14,026 nucleotides of DNA, from NCBI GenBank assembly GCA_003164075.1, contig PLRZ01000013.1, forward strand, positions 1 through 14,026, written 5' to 3'. Below, in pieces: positions 1-6,822 of this stretch. Both the position numbers and the translations under genes were made by a program. Within the stretch, counting starts at the first letter, position 1. Every line of letters begins with the position of its first letter. Origin of the DNA: Bryobacterales bacterium. Lineage in GTDB: Bacteria; Acidobacteriota; Terriglobia; Bryobacterales; Bryobacteraceae. The notes below the pieces were generated by a model that saw only the letters and a list, made by a program, of their open reading frames with translations, had not been told where the DNA came from and ran no database searches.

Positions 1-21
1 CTAGTGCTTAATTGCATAAAT
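1..21 (+). repeat. Left terminal inverted repeat of the IS630 element
   Basis: The first 15 bases are identical to the reverse complement of the right end, and about 19 of 21 positions match overall. It includes the CTAG target context. Confidence 0.9.
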
Positions 22-1078
22 TGACGAGTGTATTTTGGAGCTGGCTACCCTTGACCTCGCGTTTGCGCCAGCGGAACGGTTTGGCGCGCTCGTTGTGCCT
101 TCGGATAAAGGCTTCAATGGCCTCGCGCAACTGATCCTTGGTTTTAAAGCTTGCGCCGTTGAGGGTCTTGCGTTGCAGCAGGCTGAATACGATTTCAATC
201 TGGTTCAGCCAACTGGCCGAAGTCGGCGTGAAATGAAACTGGACCCGTCCCCCGAACTTCGCGAGCCAATCGTCGTTTCCTTTGTGAGGAGAGTAGTTAT
301 CAAGGATGACGTGGATCTCCTTGTCCTGCGGTTGGTCGGCCAGCACGTCATCCAGGAAGCTGCGAAAATCCTCCCGTTTCTTAAACTCCGTAAACTTCGT
401 CTTCACCTGGCCGGTGCCGACTTCGAGGGCGGCAAACAGATTCAGCGTCCCGTGACGCTTGTATGTGCTCTTCAGCCCGCGCACTACTTTGCCGCTGTCG
501 GTCTCCACGTAACCTGAGGCCCGCTCGATTGCCTGTATGCTCGGTTTTTCGTCCATGCTCAGCACCACGGCGTTCACCGGCGGGTTTAGATATAACCCCA
601 CAACGGCAGCGGCCTTGGGAGCAAACTCCTTGTCGGTACTCACGCACCAACTACGCTGCCTTTGCAGGTAGATTCCCTCGCGGCGCAAGACGCGCCAAAC
701 GGCGTGAACACTGGCGTCGAGTTTCTCCGCCACCGCCGGCCCGTCCCAGTGAGACATGCCGGGCGGCGGTGGCTCTTCCAGCACGGCCAGCACCCGTTTG
801 CGAAACGCTGCGTCATACCTGACCGGCTTACCCGGCCGCAGTTCGTCGCGTAGTCCTCTCAGCCCCCACAGAGAGAAGCGCTGGCGCCATTTGGAAACGG
901 TGGCGAGAGAGACGCCCAGTTCCCGAGCAACCTGTTGAATCTCCTTGCCCTCCAGACAACCCAGAATAATCCGCGCACGCTCCACGGCGTGCGCCTCCAC
1001 TGTCCGGCTCTTTGCCAGGGCCACCAAACTCGCCTTGTCTTCGACAGAACATTCCAGTTCGGGCGCATATCTGGGCAT
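8..1078 (-). CDS. IS630-family DDE transposase
   Basis: A 356-residue transposase that cuts and rejoins the ends of the surrounding element. Residues 45-75 form a helix-turn-helix (ARELGVSLATVSKWRQRF) for binding the inverted repeats, followed by a second DNA-binding segment around 110-135. The catalytic domain shows D176 in LSMDEKPS, D260 in VILDNYSPHK and E295 in WLNQIEIVF, with 34 residues between the last two: the DD34E spacing of the IS630/Tc1 group. The length is normal for the family. The open frame extends 15 codons further upstream, but the ATG at 1078 (MPRYAPELEC) is preferred because GGGAG lies directly before it and the upstream codons are AT-rich promoter-like DNA. The stop lies inside the left inverted repeat. 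The gene appears intact. Confidence 0.93.
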   Translation of the reverse strand: MPRYAPELECSVEDKASLVALAKSRTVEAHAVERARIILGCLEGKEIQQVARELGVSLATVSKWRQRFSLWGLRGLRDELRPGKPVRYDAAFRKRVLAVLEEPPPPGMSHWDGPAVAEKLDASVHAVWRVLRREGIYLQRQRSWCVSTDKEFAPKAAAVVGLYLNPPVNAVVLSMDEKPSIQAIERASGYVETDSGKVVRGLKSTYKRHGTLNLFAALEVGTGQVKTKFTEFKKREDFRSFLDDVLADQPQDKEIHVILDNYSPHKGNDDWLAKFGGRVQFHFTPTSASWLNQIEIVFSLLQRKTLNGASFKTKDQLREAIEAFIRRHNERAKPFRWRKREVKGSQLQNTLVNLCN

Positions 1079-1087
1079 CTCCCAAAC

Positions 1088-1115
1088 ATTATAATACAAA
1101 TATGTATTAACGCAA
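1088..1115 (-). promoter_or_regulatory. Candidate transposase promoter
   Basis: On the minus strand TTGCGT (1110-1115) is followed after 16 bases by a perfect TATAAT (1088-1093). The -35 falls in the inverted repeat, so transposase binding could repress its own gene. The -10 is only about 10 bases from the ATG, which would give a very short leader. This is a sequence match only. Confidence 0.4.
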
Positions 1116-1126
1116 TTAAGCACTAG
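1106..1126 (-). repeat. Right terminal inverted repeat of the IS630 element
   Basis: This is the reverse complement of the left end, perfect over 15 bases (GCAATTAAGCACTAG read on the plus strand). The transposase promoter candidate overlaps the inner part of this repeat. Confidence 0.9.
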
Positions 1127-1128
1127 TA

Positions 1129-1776
1129 TTGCAGCCCGGATTCAAATTGTCTCTCGCAAACATGCCGCGCACTTGGGGATGCAAGGCTTGCCACAGCGCT
1201 CACGGCTCCGGCGTGTATCCTTCCCGCGAGGTTTCGGCTAAGCTGTTGCGGAAGAACAAGTTTTTCTATAACCCCGCCACAAGAGAGCTGTTCACGATTT
1301 CGGATTCGTGCTGGGTCGATTACGTCACCGCGTTGGGTGCTGAAACTGAGCAACGCTTTGCCTCTCCTGTCGTCGCTGCGGCTTTTGGAGCGGCAGTTAT
1401 GCAAAGACCTGTGGAAGGTACTTTCACGACCTCTTCCCCTCGCACAATCATCAACGCATTGACGGCCGAGGAGAATGCGCTCTCATTCGTTGAACAAGTA
1501 GATCCGGCAAACGCCCTGAACAGCAGGATGGCAACTTTGGGTGATAGTGACCTCTGGCGTGCTCTGAACTATTTTTACCCAAGGTTCCACAATTTGGTCT
1601 CTGGCGTTGCCGAAATCACTGGCATGTCAATTGGGCATGTTCAGCGGGTGCTTGATGGAGAACGGATAAGTGCGGAAGTAAGAGCTGCAATCGTCAAGGA
1701 GTTTCGTAGGAGAATACAGACGAAGGACGGCCCCGGAGGTCCCATTGGTGAGGCTGTCGGGCCCGCTGCCCATTAG
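1129..1776 (+). CDS. Hypothetical protein with HTH-like C-terminus, 5' end next to the IS
   Basis: The frame is open for 215 codons from a TTG three bases past the IS end; an ATG at 1162 or 1528 could also be the start. The first 130 residues are not recognised (a lone CKAC pair near residue 18). Residues about 140-200 look like a small helix-turn-helix unit: FHNLVSGVAEITGMSIGHVQ followed by RVLDGERISAEVRAAIVKEF, as in Xre-type regulators where a short recognition helix precedes a conserved VLxG turn. The tail after residue 205 is Gly/Pro-rich. The IS sits where a promoter or the natural start would be, so the gene may be 5'-truncated. It has no co-directional neighbour. The HTH part is the most credible coding segment; the whole reading frame is less certain. 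Confidence 0.45.
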   Translation: MQPGFKLSLANMPRTWGCKACHSAHGSGVYPSREVSAKLLRKNKFFYNPATRELFTISDSCWVDYVTALGAETEQRFASPVVAAAFGAAVMQRPVEGTFTTSSPRTIINALTAEENALSFVEQVDPANALNSRMATLGDSDLWRALNYFYPRFHNLVSGVAEITGMSIGHVQRVLDGERISAEVRAAIVKEFRRRIQTKDGPGGPIGEAVGPAAH

Positions 1777-2304
1777 CAGCGGAAACCGGAAAGGCTGAAG
1801 CTTAAAACCCTGAGTTCGCTGCCATCACTCCCGTTTAGTCCGGCTACCGGAAACTGGCCGAGTGCGGGGTTGCGGGTCAACTATCAGCTAAGTGGATGGC
1901 ATCATTCCACGCGAGGAGTTCGTGTCCATCCTGGGGCCCCATTAGGCGTTCGAACCGGCAAGTTGAAGAAGCAAAAGAGGAAAACTAGAAAACCACGAAC
2001 TTGTGTGGCTCCCCACCGCGGACGCGTTTCGAACTTTTGCGAACTGTCCGCCGCCGGCGGTTCGAGCGGCGTTCGAACAGATTCAACAAGTTGCGACCGG
2101 TTGAGCGAACATCCAACGGGAAGTCGACTCCCCATGCGCTACATTAACGAAATTCCGGAAATTTGACGGCCCGGAGACACGGACAAAACCATTGGTATCA
2201 GCAACTTCCAGCAAATCTCCGAACTGGGCGGACGCCGCCCCAGCTTCTTGCGCTGCAATCCCGACTTGCATTTGCCGAATTGCTCGTGTGAACCTCATTG
2301 TGTT
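1777..2304. other. Gene-poor stretch with a GAAC/GTTC cluster
   Basis: No reading frame here resembles a known family. A 71-codon minus-strand frame (2083-2298) begins just after the PilZ stop but shows no recognisable motif. Between 1948 and 2110 GAAC or GTTC occurs unusually often: the palindrome GTTCGAAC at 1948-1955 and 2071-2078, GAACTTTTGCGAAC at 2031-2044, and GTTC-N7-GTTC at 2060-2074. The rest shows nothing specific. Confidence 0.4.
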
Positions 2305-2773
2305 TCATGTCCGCCGCGTGGACTCTGTGAGGAAGTTTGGAGTGTGTGATTTCCAAGACTGGCTATTGAGGCAGGTCGTCAACCATCTCACGGGCGCGAA
2401 GGAATTCGTAGCATCAATGGTCGCCGCCACGCCGACCCGTCCCAGAACATGATCCCCGCGCACCACTTTGCCGACACAACGAATCTACGCCTGGTCCGGT
2501 CAGGGTGATCTCCACCGGCAGCGTCAGTACAAACTCCATGCGACTTCCCGGAGTCGGCGCTTCGGCCACCTCAAAATAGACGCCGCAGGAGCTGACGTCC
2601 CTTGTTTGCGCATTCTCCTGAGATTCGTCAGTCTGGGCCAGGACCACTGGCAGAGCCATTGGAAAACGGTGTCGCTGACCCAGTTCAGTTTCCGAAAGGC
2701 TCATGCGTGGCGACACGGCGCAGGTAATGATGTCCTGCTTGAGCTCGCTATAGAGATGGGTCGTCCGACTCAT
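2305..2773 (-). pseudogene. PilZ-domain protein, frameshifted
   Basis: PilZ domains bind cyclic-di-GMP or act as partner modules in motility and envelope control. From the ATG at 2773 (or the internal ATG at 2704) the protein reads MSLSETELGQRHRFPMALPV, then TRDVSSCGVYFEV and GSRMEFVLTLPVEITL, matching the stand-alone PilZ proteins common in acidobacteria (RRxxRF...TRDIS..GVYF...EFxLxLP). At about 2482-2492 the frame is lost: the reading frame continues as nonsense, while the frame offset by one base restores the family sequence IRCVGKVVRGDHVLGRVGVA and ends at the TGA at 2305-2307. One extra base explains the break. The canonical RxxxR / DxSxxG motifs are only partly kept (RHRF and DVSSCG). 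It may be a true pseudogene or a sequencing error. Its start region faces the zincin gene divergently. Confidence 0.75.
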
Positions 2774-2934
2774 GATTCCCGCCAGCCTGGCACTGAGGAG
2801 GATGCCCGTGCTCGTCCGGCGGATGATTCGCGTTCCAATGTGGCCAAACCCGTGGATGGGCCCACTCGCGCCGAGTCGAATCGTCCGCAGGAATGGCTTG
2901 CAAGGGCCCCGGAACGATGGTAAGGTAGTGCGCC

Positions 2935-4212
2935 ATGAGTGACGATCCCTTTCGCGACGGCGAGGATGTTGCGGAAATCCCGTCCGACGCCTCGGATATC
3001 TCGAACCAAGTCGAAAGCGATACACTGAATGATTCACCTCCCGAACTTTCCGAAGACACGCACGGCAAGACGGGTGAAGAACTGGCCGGTGAAGATGTTG
3101 CCGAGGAGAACGAGGATGTGCCGGAGGACGTGCCCGAAGGAGCTTCGGTAGAAACGCCAGAGGACACATTTTCCGGTGTTCCCGAAGACGTCCCCGATGC
3201 CTCGCTTCATACTTCGGAAGGAGGAAGTCCTTCCGAGAATCAGGACTCGATTCCCGAAGACTCACTCGAGGACCTTCCTGAGGCTTCAACGGAGATGACG
3301 GTTGGGGGGACTGACGAGGATGTGTCTGAAGACGCACTCGCAGAACGATCCGATGGAGACCTCCCGGAGCGGAGCGAAGAGAGGACGACTGGAAGCTCGG
3401 TAGACCCGTCCGCTACCGAGGCCTCCGAACAGGCGGAGACACGGGCCGATGCGAATTCTGGGGCTTGCGTGGAAGCGCCCTCAGAGGTTCAAGAGGATGC
3501 GCCGCTGCAGCATCCGTTGGGTCAATCTGAGGAGCAGCCGCTCGACAATGCGGCGCACCCAGAAGATCCTCTCCAGGGGCACCCTACCGAGAGTCGGGAA
3601 ACCCGATCTGACGGGCAGCCGATTGAAATTCCTTCCGACCAAGCCGCCACGATCCAGAACGGCCAAGGGCACACGGAAGGGCGCGAGACCGATGATGCAA
3701 CGGGCAGATACGAACAAGTTCACTCGGGACACGACGTCCCCGGAGAGAGCGACTATTTCTCCGACAGCCAGCGCGCGATGGAAACCCTGCCGGACTTCAA
3801 GCGTGAGAACTGGGAGCGACTGTCACTGGATGACAGGAAGGAATCCATTGAAAGGCTCGCCGATTACAATGACGATATTCTCGGAATCGAGCACAAGCCG
3901 AGCATCGACTATTACAGAGGAGATGCGCCCGGCGATTACGGCGCATTTTCTGGCGAGAGGAATTCTCTCGCGATCAATGAGCGCAACCTGGATGACGGTC
4001 CGGAAACGGCCGATACGGTGTCGCACGAATTCCGACATGCGTACCAATATCAACGTGCCCAGAATCCGGTGAGCGAGCGAGACATTTTATTCCGCGAGAA
4101 CTTCGACGACTATGTCTCTCCGGAGCAGGATTTTTCCGGCTACAAGGATCAGATATTGGAGAGCGACGCTCGTGATTACGCGCAACGCTTCCGAGACCGC
4201 ATCAATAGCTAG
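2935..4212 (+). CDS. Acidic-leader protein with C-terminal zincin (HEFRH) domain, candidate toxin
   Basis: A 425-residue protein in two parts. Residues 1 to about 260 are low-complexity and strongly acidic, rich in Asp, Glu, Ser, Pro and Thr, with repeated EDVPED/PEDVPD-like words; this part is surely disordered and carries no signal peptide or membrane segment. Residues about 275-425 are a compact domain with the zinc-metallopeptidase motif HEFRHAYQ at 364-371 (H364, E365, H368) and a downstream ESDARDYA at 409-416, whose E409 could be the third zinc ligand. The order HExxH then ExDAxxYA resembles zincin effector domains at the C-termini of polymorphic toxins. AAGG lies about 10 bases before the ATG. 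Four bases separate its stop from a small gene, the usual place for an immunity gene. The catalytic role is inferred from the motif; the secretion route and target are unknown. A non-secreted or phage-derived protease is an alternative. Confidence 0.72.
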   Translation: MSDDPFRDGEDVAEIPSDASDISNQVESDTLNDSPPELSEDTHGKTGEELAGEDVAEENEDVPEDVPEGASVETPEDTFSGVPEDVPDASLHTSEGGSPSENQDSIPEDSLEDLPEASTEMTVGGTDEDVSEDALAERSDGDLPERSEERTTGSSVDPSATEASEQAETRADANSGACVEAPSEVQEDAPLQHPLGQSEEQPLDNAAHPEDPLQGHPTESRETRSDGQPIEIPSDQAATIQNGQGHTEGRETDDATGRYEQVHSGHDVPGESDYFSDSQRAMETLPDFKRENWERLSLDDRKESIERLADYNDDILGIEHKPSIDYYRGDAPGDYGAFSGERNSLAINERNLDDGPETADTVSHEFRHAYQYQRAQNPVSERDILFRENFDDYVSPEQDFSGYKDQILESDARDYAQRFRDRINS

Positions 4213-4224
4213 GAGATGATCAAG

Positions 4225-4521
4225 ATGGACTCAGAAGTTCTCAGATACCTCCGAGAGGACGAGAAGATGACCGACAAAATTGCGCTCCGGGTTCTCGGCA
4301 AGCTGGAGCGACATCCCGACATTCTGGAGGAGTTCGGTCAATGGATCGGCTCGAAGGAATTCCCGCGGGGCGCTGCGATTTCCATCGAAGGCTATACCGC
4401 GGAAAGATTGGTGAAGTCGACCTATCTACGTCCGGTCGGGGCATATAATTACCTGATCTACTTGCGAGAGAAACCGAAAGAGGCACTCGAGGATCTCAAG
4501 AGAGGTCTGCCGAGGAAGTAG
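4225..4521 (+). CDS. Small protein following the zincin gene, candidate immunity/partner
   Basis: A 98-residue soluble protein with no signal peptide or membrane helix. It is helical and charged at the start (LRYLREDEKMTDKIALRVLG), then has EGYTAERLV and PVGAYNYLIYLREKPKEALE, and ends in a basic GLPRK. AGGAG at 4211-4215, overlapping the stop of the upstream gene, is 9 bases from the ATG at 4225, so this start is chosen over the ATG at 4216, which has no room for a ribosome site. The tight coupling means co-translation with the zincin protein. By position it could be the cognate immunity protein or a chaperone. I recognise no named family; the GYTAxxLV...VGAYNYLIYLRE pattern looks conserved rather than random. 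Confidence 0.68.
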   Translation: MDSEVLRYLREDEKMTDKIALRVLGKLERHPDILEEFGQWIGSKEFPRGAAISIEGYTAERLVKSTYLRPVGAYNYLIYLREKPKEALEDLKRGLPRK

Positions 4522-4535
4522 AGCAGGGGCTGCTC
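4521..4535 (+). terminator. Weak hairpin after the zincin operon
   Basis: GAGCAG-GGG-CTGCTC forms a 6-bp stem with a 3-base loop right at the stop codon of the small gene. No T-run follows, so if it terminates transcription it is not a standard intrinsic terminator. Confidence 0.3.
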
Positions 4536-4809
4536 AAGGGGATTCGCGCTCGACGCACTTCGCGAAATCGTCAAAAAGTCGGCACACGCAGCGCACGGCG
4601 GTCACGGCTTCCGCTTCAGGCTTGCAGCTCGGAGATAGTCCTGGATTTCGGCTCGCCGAAGGGCTCCCCGCCACGTCGACGTGACGGCCAACCAGGAAGA
4701 CTGGACCGCCGCAATCAAACACGAGCGCCCCTCCGCCCAGGTGATGGTGCTTGAAATGTCTCTCGGATCAGCTCTACCGGGCTCAGCGCGAGGAGGTGAC
4801 TGCGTTCAC
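4536..4809. other. Region between convergent units, no gene recognised
   Basis: About 275 bases lie between the 3' ends of the zincin pair and the minus-strand operon. A 62-codon minus-strand frame (4534-4722) exists but has no recognisable motif, and nothing marks it as coding. No terminator with a T-run is visible. Confidence 0.4.
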
Positions 4810-5490
4810 TCAGTTGAGGAGCTTCAACTGTCGCTGTGGCTCACTGAGCATTCCGAGAAGTGCATCTGACTGCGACATGACTCCTTGCCAGTTGCTGGAT
4901 CCGGCCATCTCGCCCATCGTGCCGATGGCGCTGAGTATCCTTGCTTCGAGGACTGACAGGCTGTGATGCGACTTGACGGGGCTCGAGGCGATGGCGTCGA
5001 ACACGCTCTCAACCTTTCGCCTGGTCTCTCTATCGTGGATGTTCGGAACTATCGACTCCACCTCCGAGATGGCCCTCTTGAGGTAATCGGTTTCGATGCG
5101 GCTATCCTGCTCTCCGGCGCGCGTGCTCTCGTTGACCACCGCTGTCCACGCAAAGAACACGACGAAGAGTCCCGCGAGAAGCAATTGAGTCAGGAACGGA
5201 GCCTCGTATCGTTCCGGTGACACGAGGATGAAGACGCCGCCAACGATGAACTCGATAACGAAATAGGCCGCCGCGACCGCGCCCGTTGTCAGACCGAACA
5301 GCGCCGAACTCCTGCTCTTCGGCACGAGATAGGGGGCCGCGAGCAGCGCCACGTACGAGAAATGAACGAACGCGTACGAAACCCACACGGGAGTGCCGTG
5401 CTGCCTCCCGCCGAGCACAAAGAAGAATGTGTTGAATATCAACAGGAACGCAGCGCTCACCGTTGCCCGTAGCGCGATTCTGGTCAGCAT
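4810..5490 (-). CDS. Four-helix membrane protein with helical cytoplasmic tail
   Basis: A 226-residue protein. Hydrophobic segments lie at about residues 9-28, 36-56, 64-91 and 100-120, predicting four membrane helices with both ends in the cytoplasm. Residues 125-226 are soluble and helical (DYLKRAISEVESIVPNI, then the motif SSPVKSHHS at 169-177, then heptad-like LEARILSAIGTMGE). The SPVKS tail seems familiar from small membrane proteins that neighbour YdjI-type SPFH genes; this is from memory and unverified. The start is well supported by AAGGGGGAG two bases before the ATG, and the SPFH stop lies 23 bases upstream, so the two are translationally close. It is the last gene of the minus-strand unit. 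A natural role is membrane anchor or partner for the SPFH scaffold; no enzymatic motif is visible. Confidence 0.8.
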   Translation of the reverse strand: MLTRIALRATVSAAFLLIFNTFFFVLGGRQHGTPVWVSYAFVHFSYVALLAAPYLVPKSRSSALFGLTTGAVAAAYFVIEFIVGGVFILVSPERYEAPFLTQLLLAGLFVVFFAWTAVVNESTRAGEQDSRIETDYLKRAISEVESIVPNIHDRETRRKVESVFDAIASSPVKSHHSLSVLEARILSAIGTMGEMAGSSNWQGVMSQSDALLGMLSEPQRQLKLLN

Positions 5491-5513
5491 GCTCCCCCCT
5501 TGCAGTGCCCGTC

Positions 5514-6623
5514 TCAGAGACCAAGCAGCTTCTTCTTCATGGCGACAAACTCCTCAGCCGTCAGAACGCCTTCGTCGAGGAGGCTCTTCAATTTCAGAAT
5601 TTCGTCGGCAACACTGGCGCTCTCCTTTGTTTCGGCACCGCCGGCAGGTTTTTGTGTGTATCTTCCTGAAGCCGGTGTCGACGCCGGCTGTGCAGGCTGC
5701 ATGGGCGCGAACATCTGCTGTGCCATGGTACCCATAACTCCACCGGCGGCCAGGCCCATTCCGAGGCCGCCACCGACGGCTGCAACGCCTCCGGCACCCG
5801 GATTGTTGGCGAGGTCGTGCAGGACTTCCGTCGCCTGCTGCCGTCCCCAGTCTGCGCCTAGTATGTTTATGACGCCCTTGTTCGCGAACGCGTTCTCGAG
5901 CTTCTGTCTATTCGGGTCGTTCTCCGGTATGTCGATTCCGGAGATCGAGAAAGATACGAGCCGGATTCCGTAATCGACAAGGATCTCCGCGAGAATCGGG
6001 TGAATCGCCGCTGCGAGCGTGTCCTGCTCCGCGCAAACCCCTAGAATCTCCCGCTTCGCGTTCATGATCGCTCTCGCGATGCTGCCCTTGATGTGCTGCT
6101 GGAATTCGTTGCTGAAGTAGTTGGGAAGTTCACTCTGCAGGGCGAGCTGAACGTTGTTTCCTACCAACTTCGTCAGGAACTTCACACCGTTCTCGATCTG
6201 AACTTTGAAGGCGCCTCTCGCCCGAACGCTTGTCGCGACCATCATTACGGGGTCGCGGACTTGGATCGGTGACGAAGTTCCCCAGAGAATCTCCATACTG
6301 TGCGCCTTGCGCACGAAGTAGACGACACAGCTGAAAGTGCTGATGCCTCCTGAAAATGCGTTCCGCAGGCGACTTATGAACGGATAATTCTCGGTTGATA
6401 GCTTGTACGTGCCGTTGTCGAAGCTCTGCTCGATTCCGCCACCCTTGATGAAGATGGCCTCTTCGCCCGGCATCACGATGAGGGTGGAGTTCGTGTTGAA
6501 ATCCTCCTCCGGCTGTCGCCAGAGGAGCAACTCGCCTGGCCCGGAATTCTTGATGACGTCTGTCCAATGCTTCTTGCCTCCGACGAAATTCTGTTCATTC
6601 GGATTCTTCGAAAACAGCGCCAT
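5514..6623 (-). CDS. SPFH-domain (YdjI-like, virion-core-type) protein with SHOCT tail
   Basis: A 369-residue protein of the SPFH/band-7 superfamily, YdjI branch. These proteins oligomerise and organise membrane microdomains or bind membrane-stress proteins. Residues about 18-250 match the family: GPGELLLWRQPEEDFNTNST, then VMPGEEAIFIKGGGI, the beta-rich PVMMVATSVRARGAFKVQIE, and the helical arm ending VSFSISGIDIPE. Residues 275-335 are a Gly/Ala/Pro linker (GAGGVAAVGGGLGMGLAAGG) like those joining SPFH cores to C-terminal modules. Residues 340-369 are a SHOCT motif (ILKLKSLLDEGVLTAEEFVA), a short helical oligomerisation or lid element. There is no N-terminal membrane helix, as in YdjI itself, so the four-helix protein next door may recruit it. 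GGAG precedes the ATG by about 11 bases. The gene is 199 bases below the ATPase and 23 bases above the membrane gene. Confidence 0.92.
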   Translation of the reverse strand: MALFSKNPNEQNFVGGKKHWTDVIKNSGPGELLLWRQPEEDFNTNSTLIVMPGEEAIFIKGGGIEQSFDNGTYKLSTENYPFISRLRNAFSGGISTFSCVVYFVRKAHSMEILWGTSSPIQVRDPVMMVATSVRARGAFKVQIENGVKFLTKLVGNNVQLALQSELPNYFSNEFQQHIKGSIARAIMNAKREILGVCAEQDTLAAAIHPILAEILVDYGIRLVSFSISGIDIPENDPNRQKLENAFANKGVINILGADWGRQQATEVLHDLANNPGAGGVAAVGGGLGMGLAAGGVMGTMAQQMFAPMQPAQPASTPASGRYTQKPAGGAETKESASVADEILKLKSLLDEGVLTAEEFVAMKKKLLGL

Positions 6624-6822
6624 GTCAACTCACTCCTACGCTCTTGGTCTCGGGCTGCGTCCAGTGGTTACCCTCTAGGATAATACTACGTTTGGCTACC
6701 TCACCGCCTTCCGCCAGCCTCTCGCGGAGCGACGCACCTAGACCGTGATCACAGTCATCGCAGTGCCGATGCCTCCGGTTGCGAATTCCCGTGATGGCCT
6801 GGCAAAGAGCGCAACGGTCGAT

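Larger units (their letters stand above)
1..1126 (-). mobile_element. Complete IS630-family insertion sequence
   Basis: One transposase gene fills the element and both ends carry the same inverted sequence: the first 15 bases (CTAGTGCTTAATTGC) recur as the reverse complement at 1112-1126, and similarity extends to about 21 bases. Both ends sit in CTAG. IS630 elements insert at TA and duplicate it, so the TA at 2-3 and at 1124-1125 are the likely target duplication. The element looks intact and potentially active because the transposase frame is uninterrupted and keeps its DDE residues. It lies directly against the 5' end of the next gene. The window begins at the very end of the element, so the left flank is not visible. 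Confidence 0.93.

Noticed and set aside
2060..2074. A functional SOS (LexA) box
   Set aside because: There is no lexA, recA or damage gene nearby and no divergent promoter; the match is short and the host is probably not an alphaproteobacterium.
2414..3337. A 307-codon minus-strand open frame
   Set aside because: Only its last third is real (PilZ); the upstream part is the antisense of the acidic repeats of the zincin gene and reads as Arg/Pro/His-rich nonsense.
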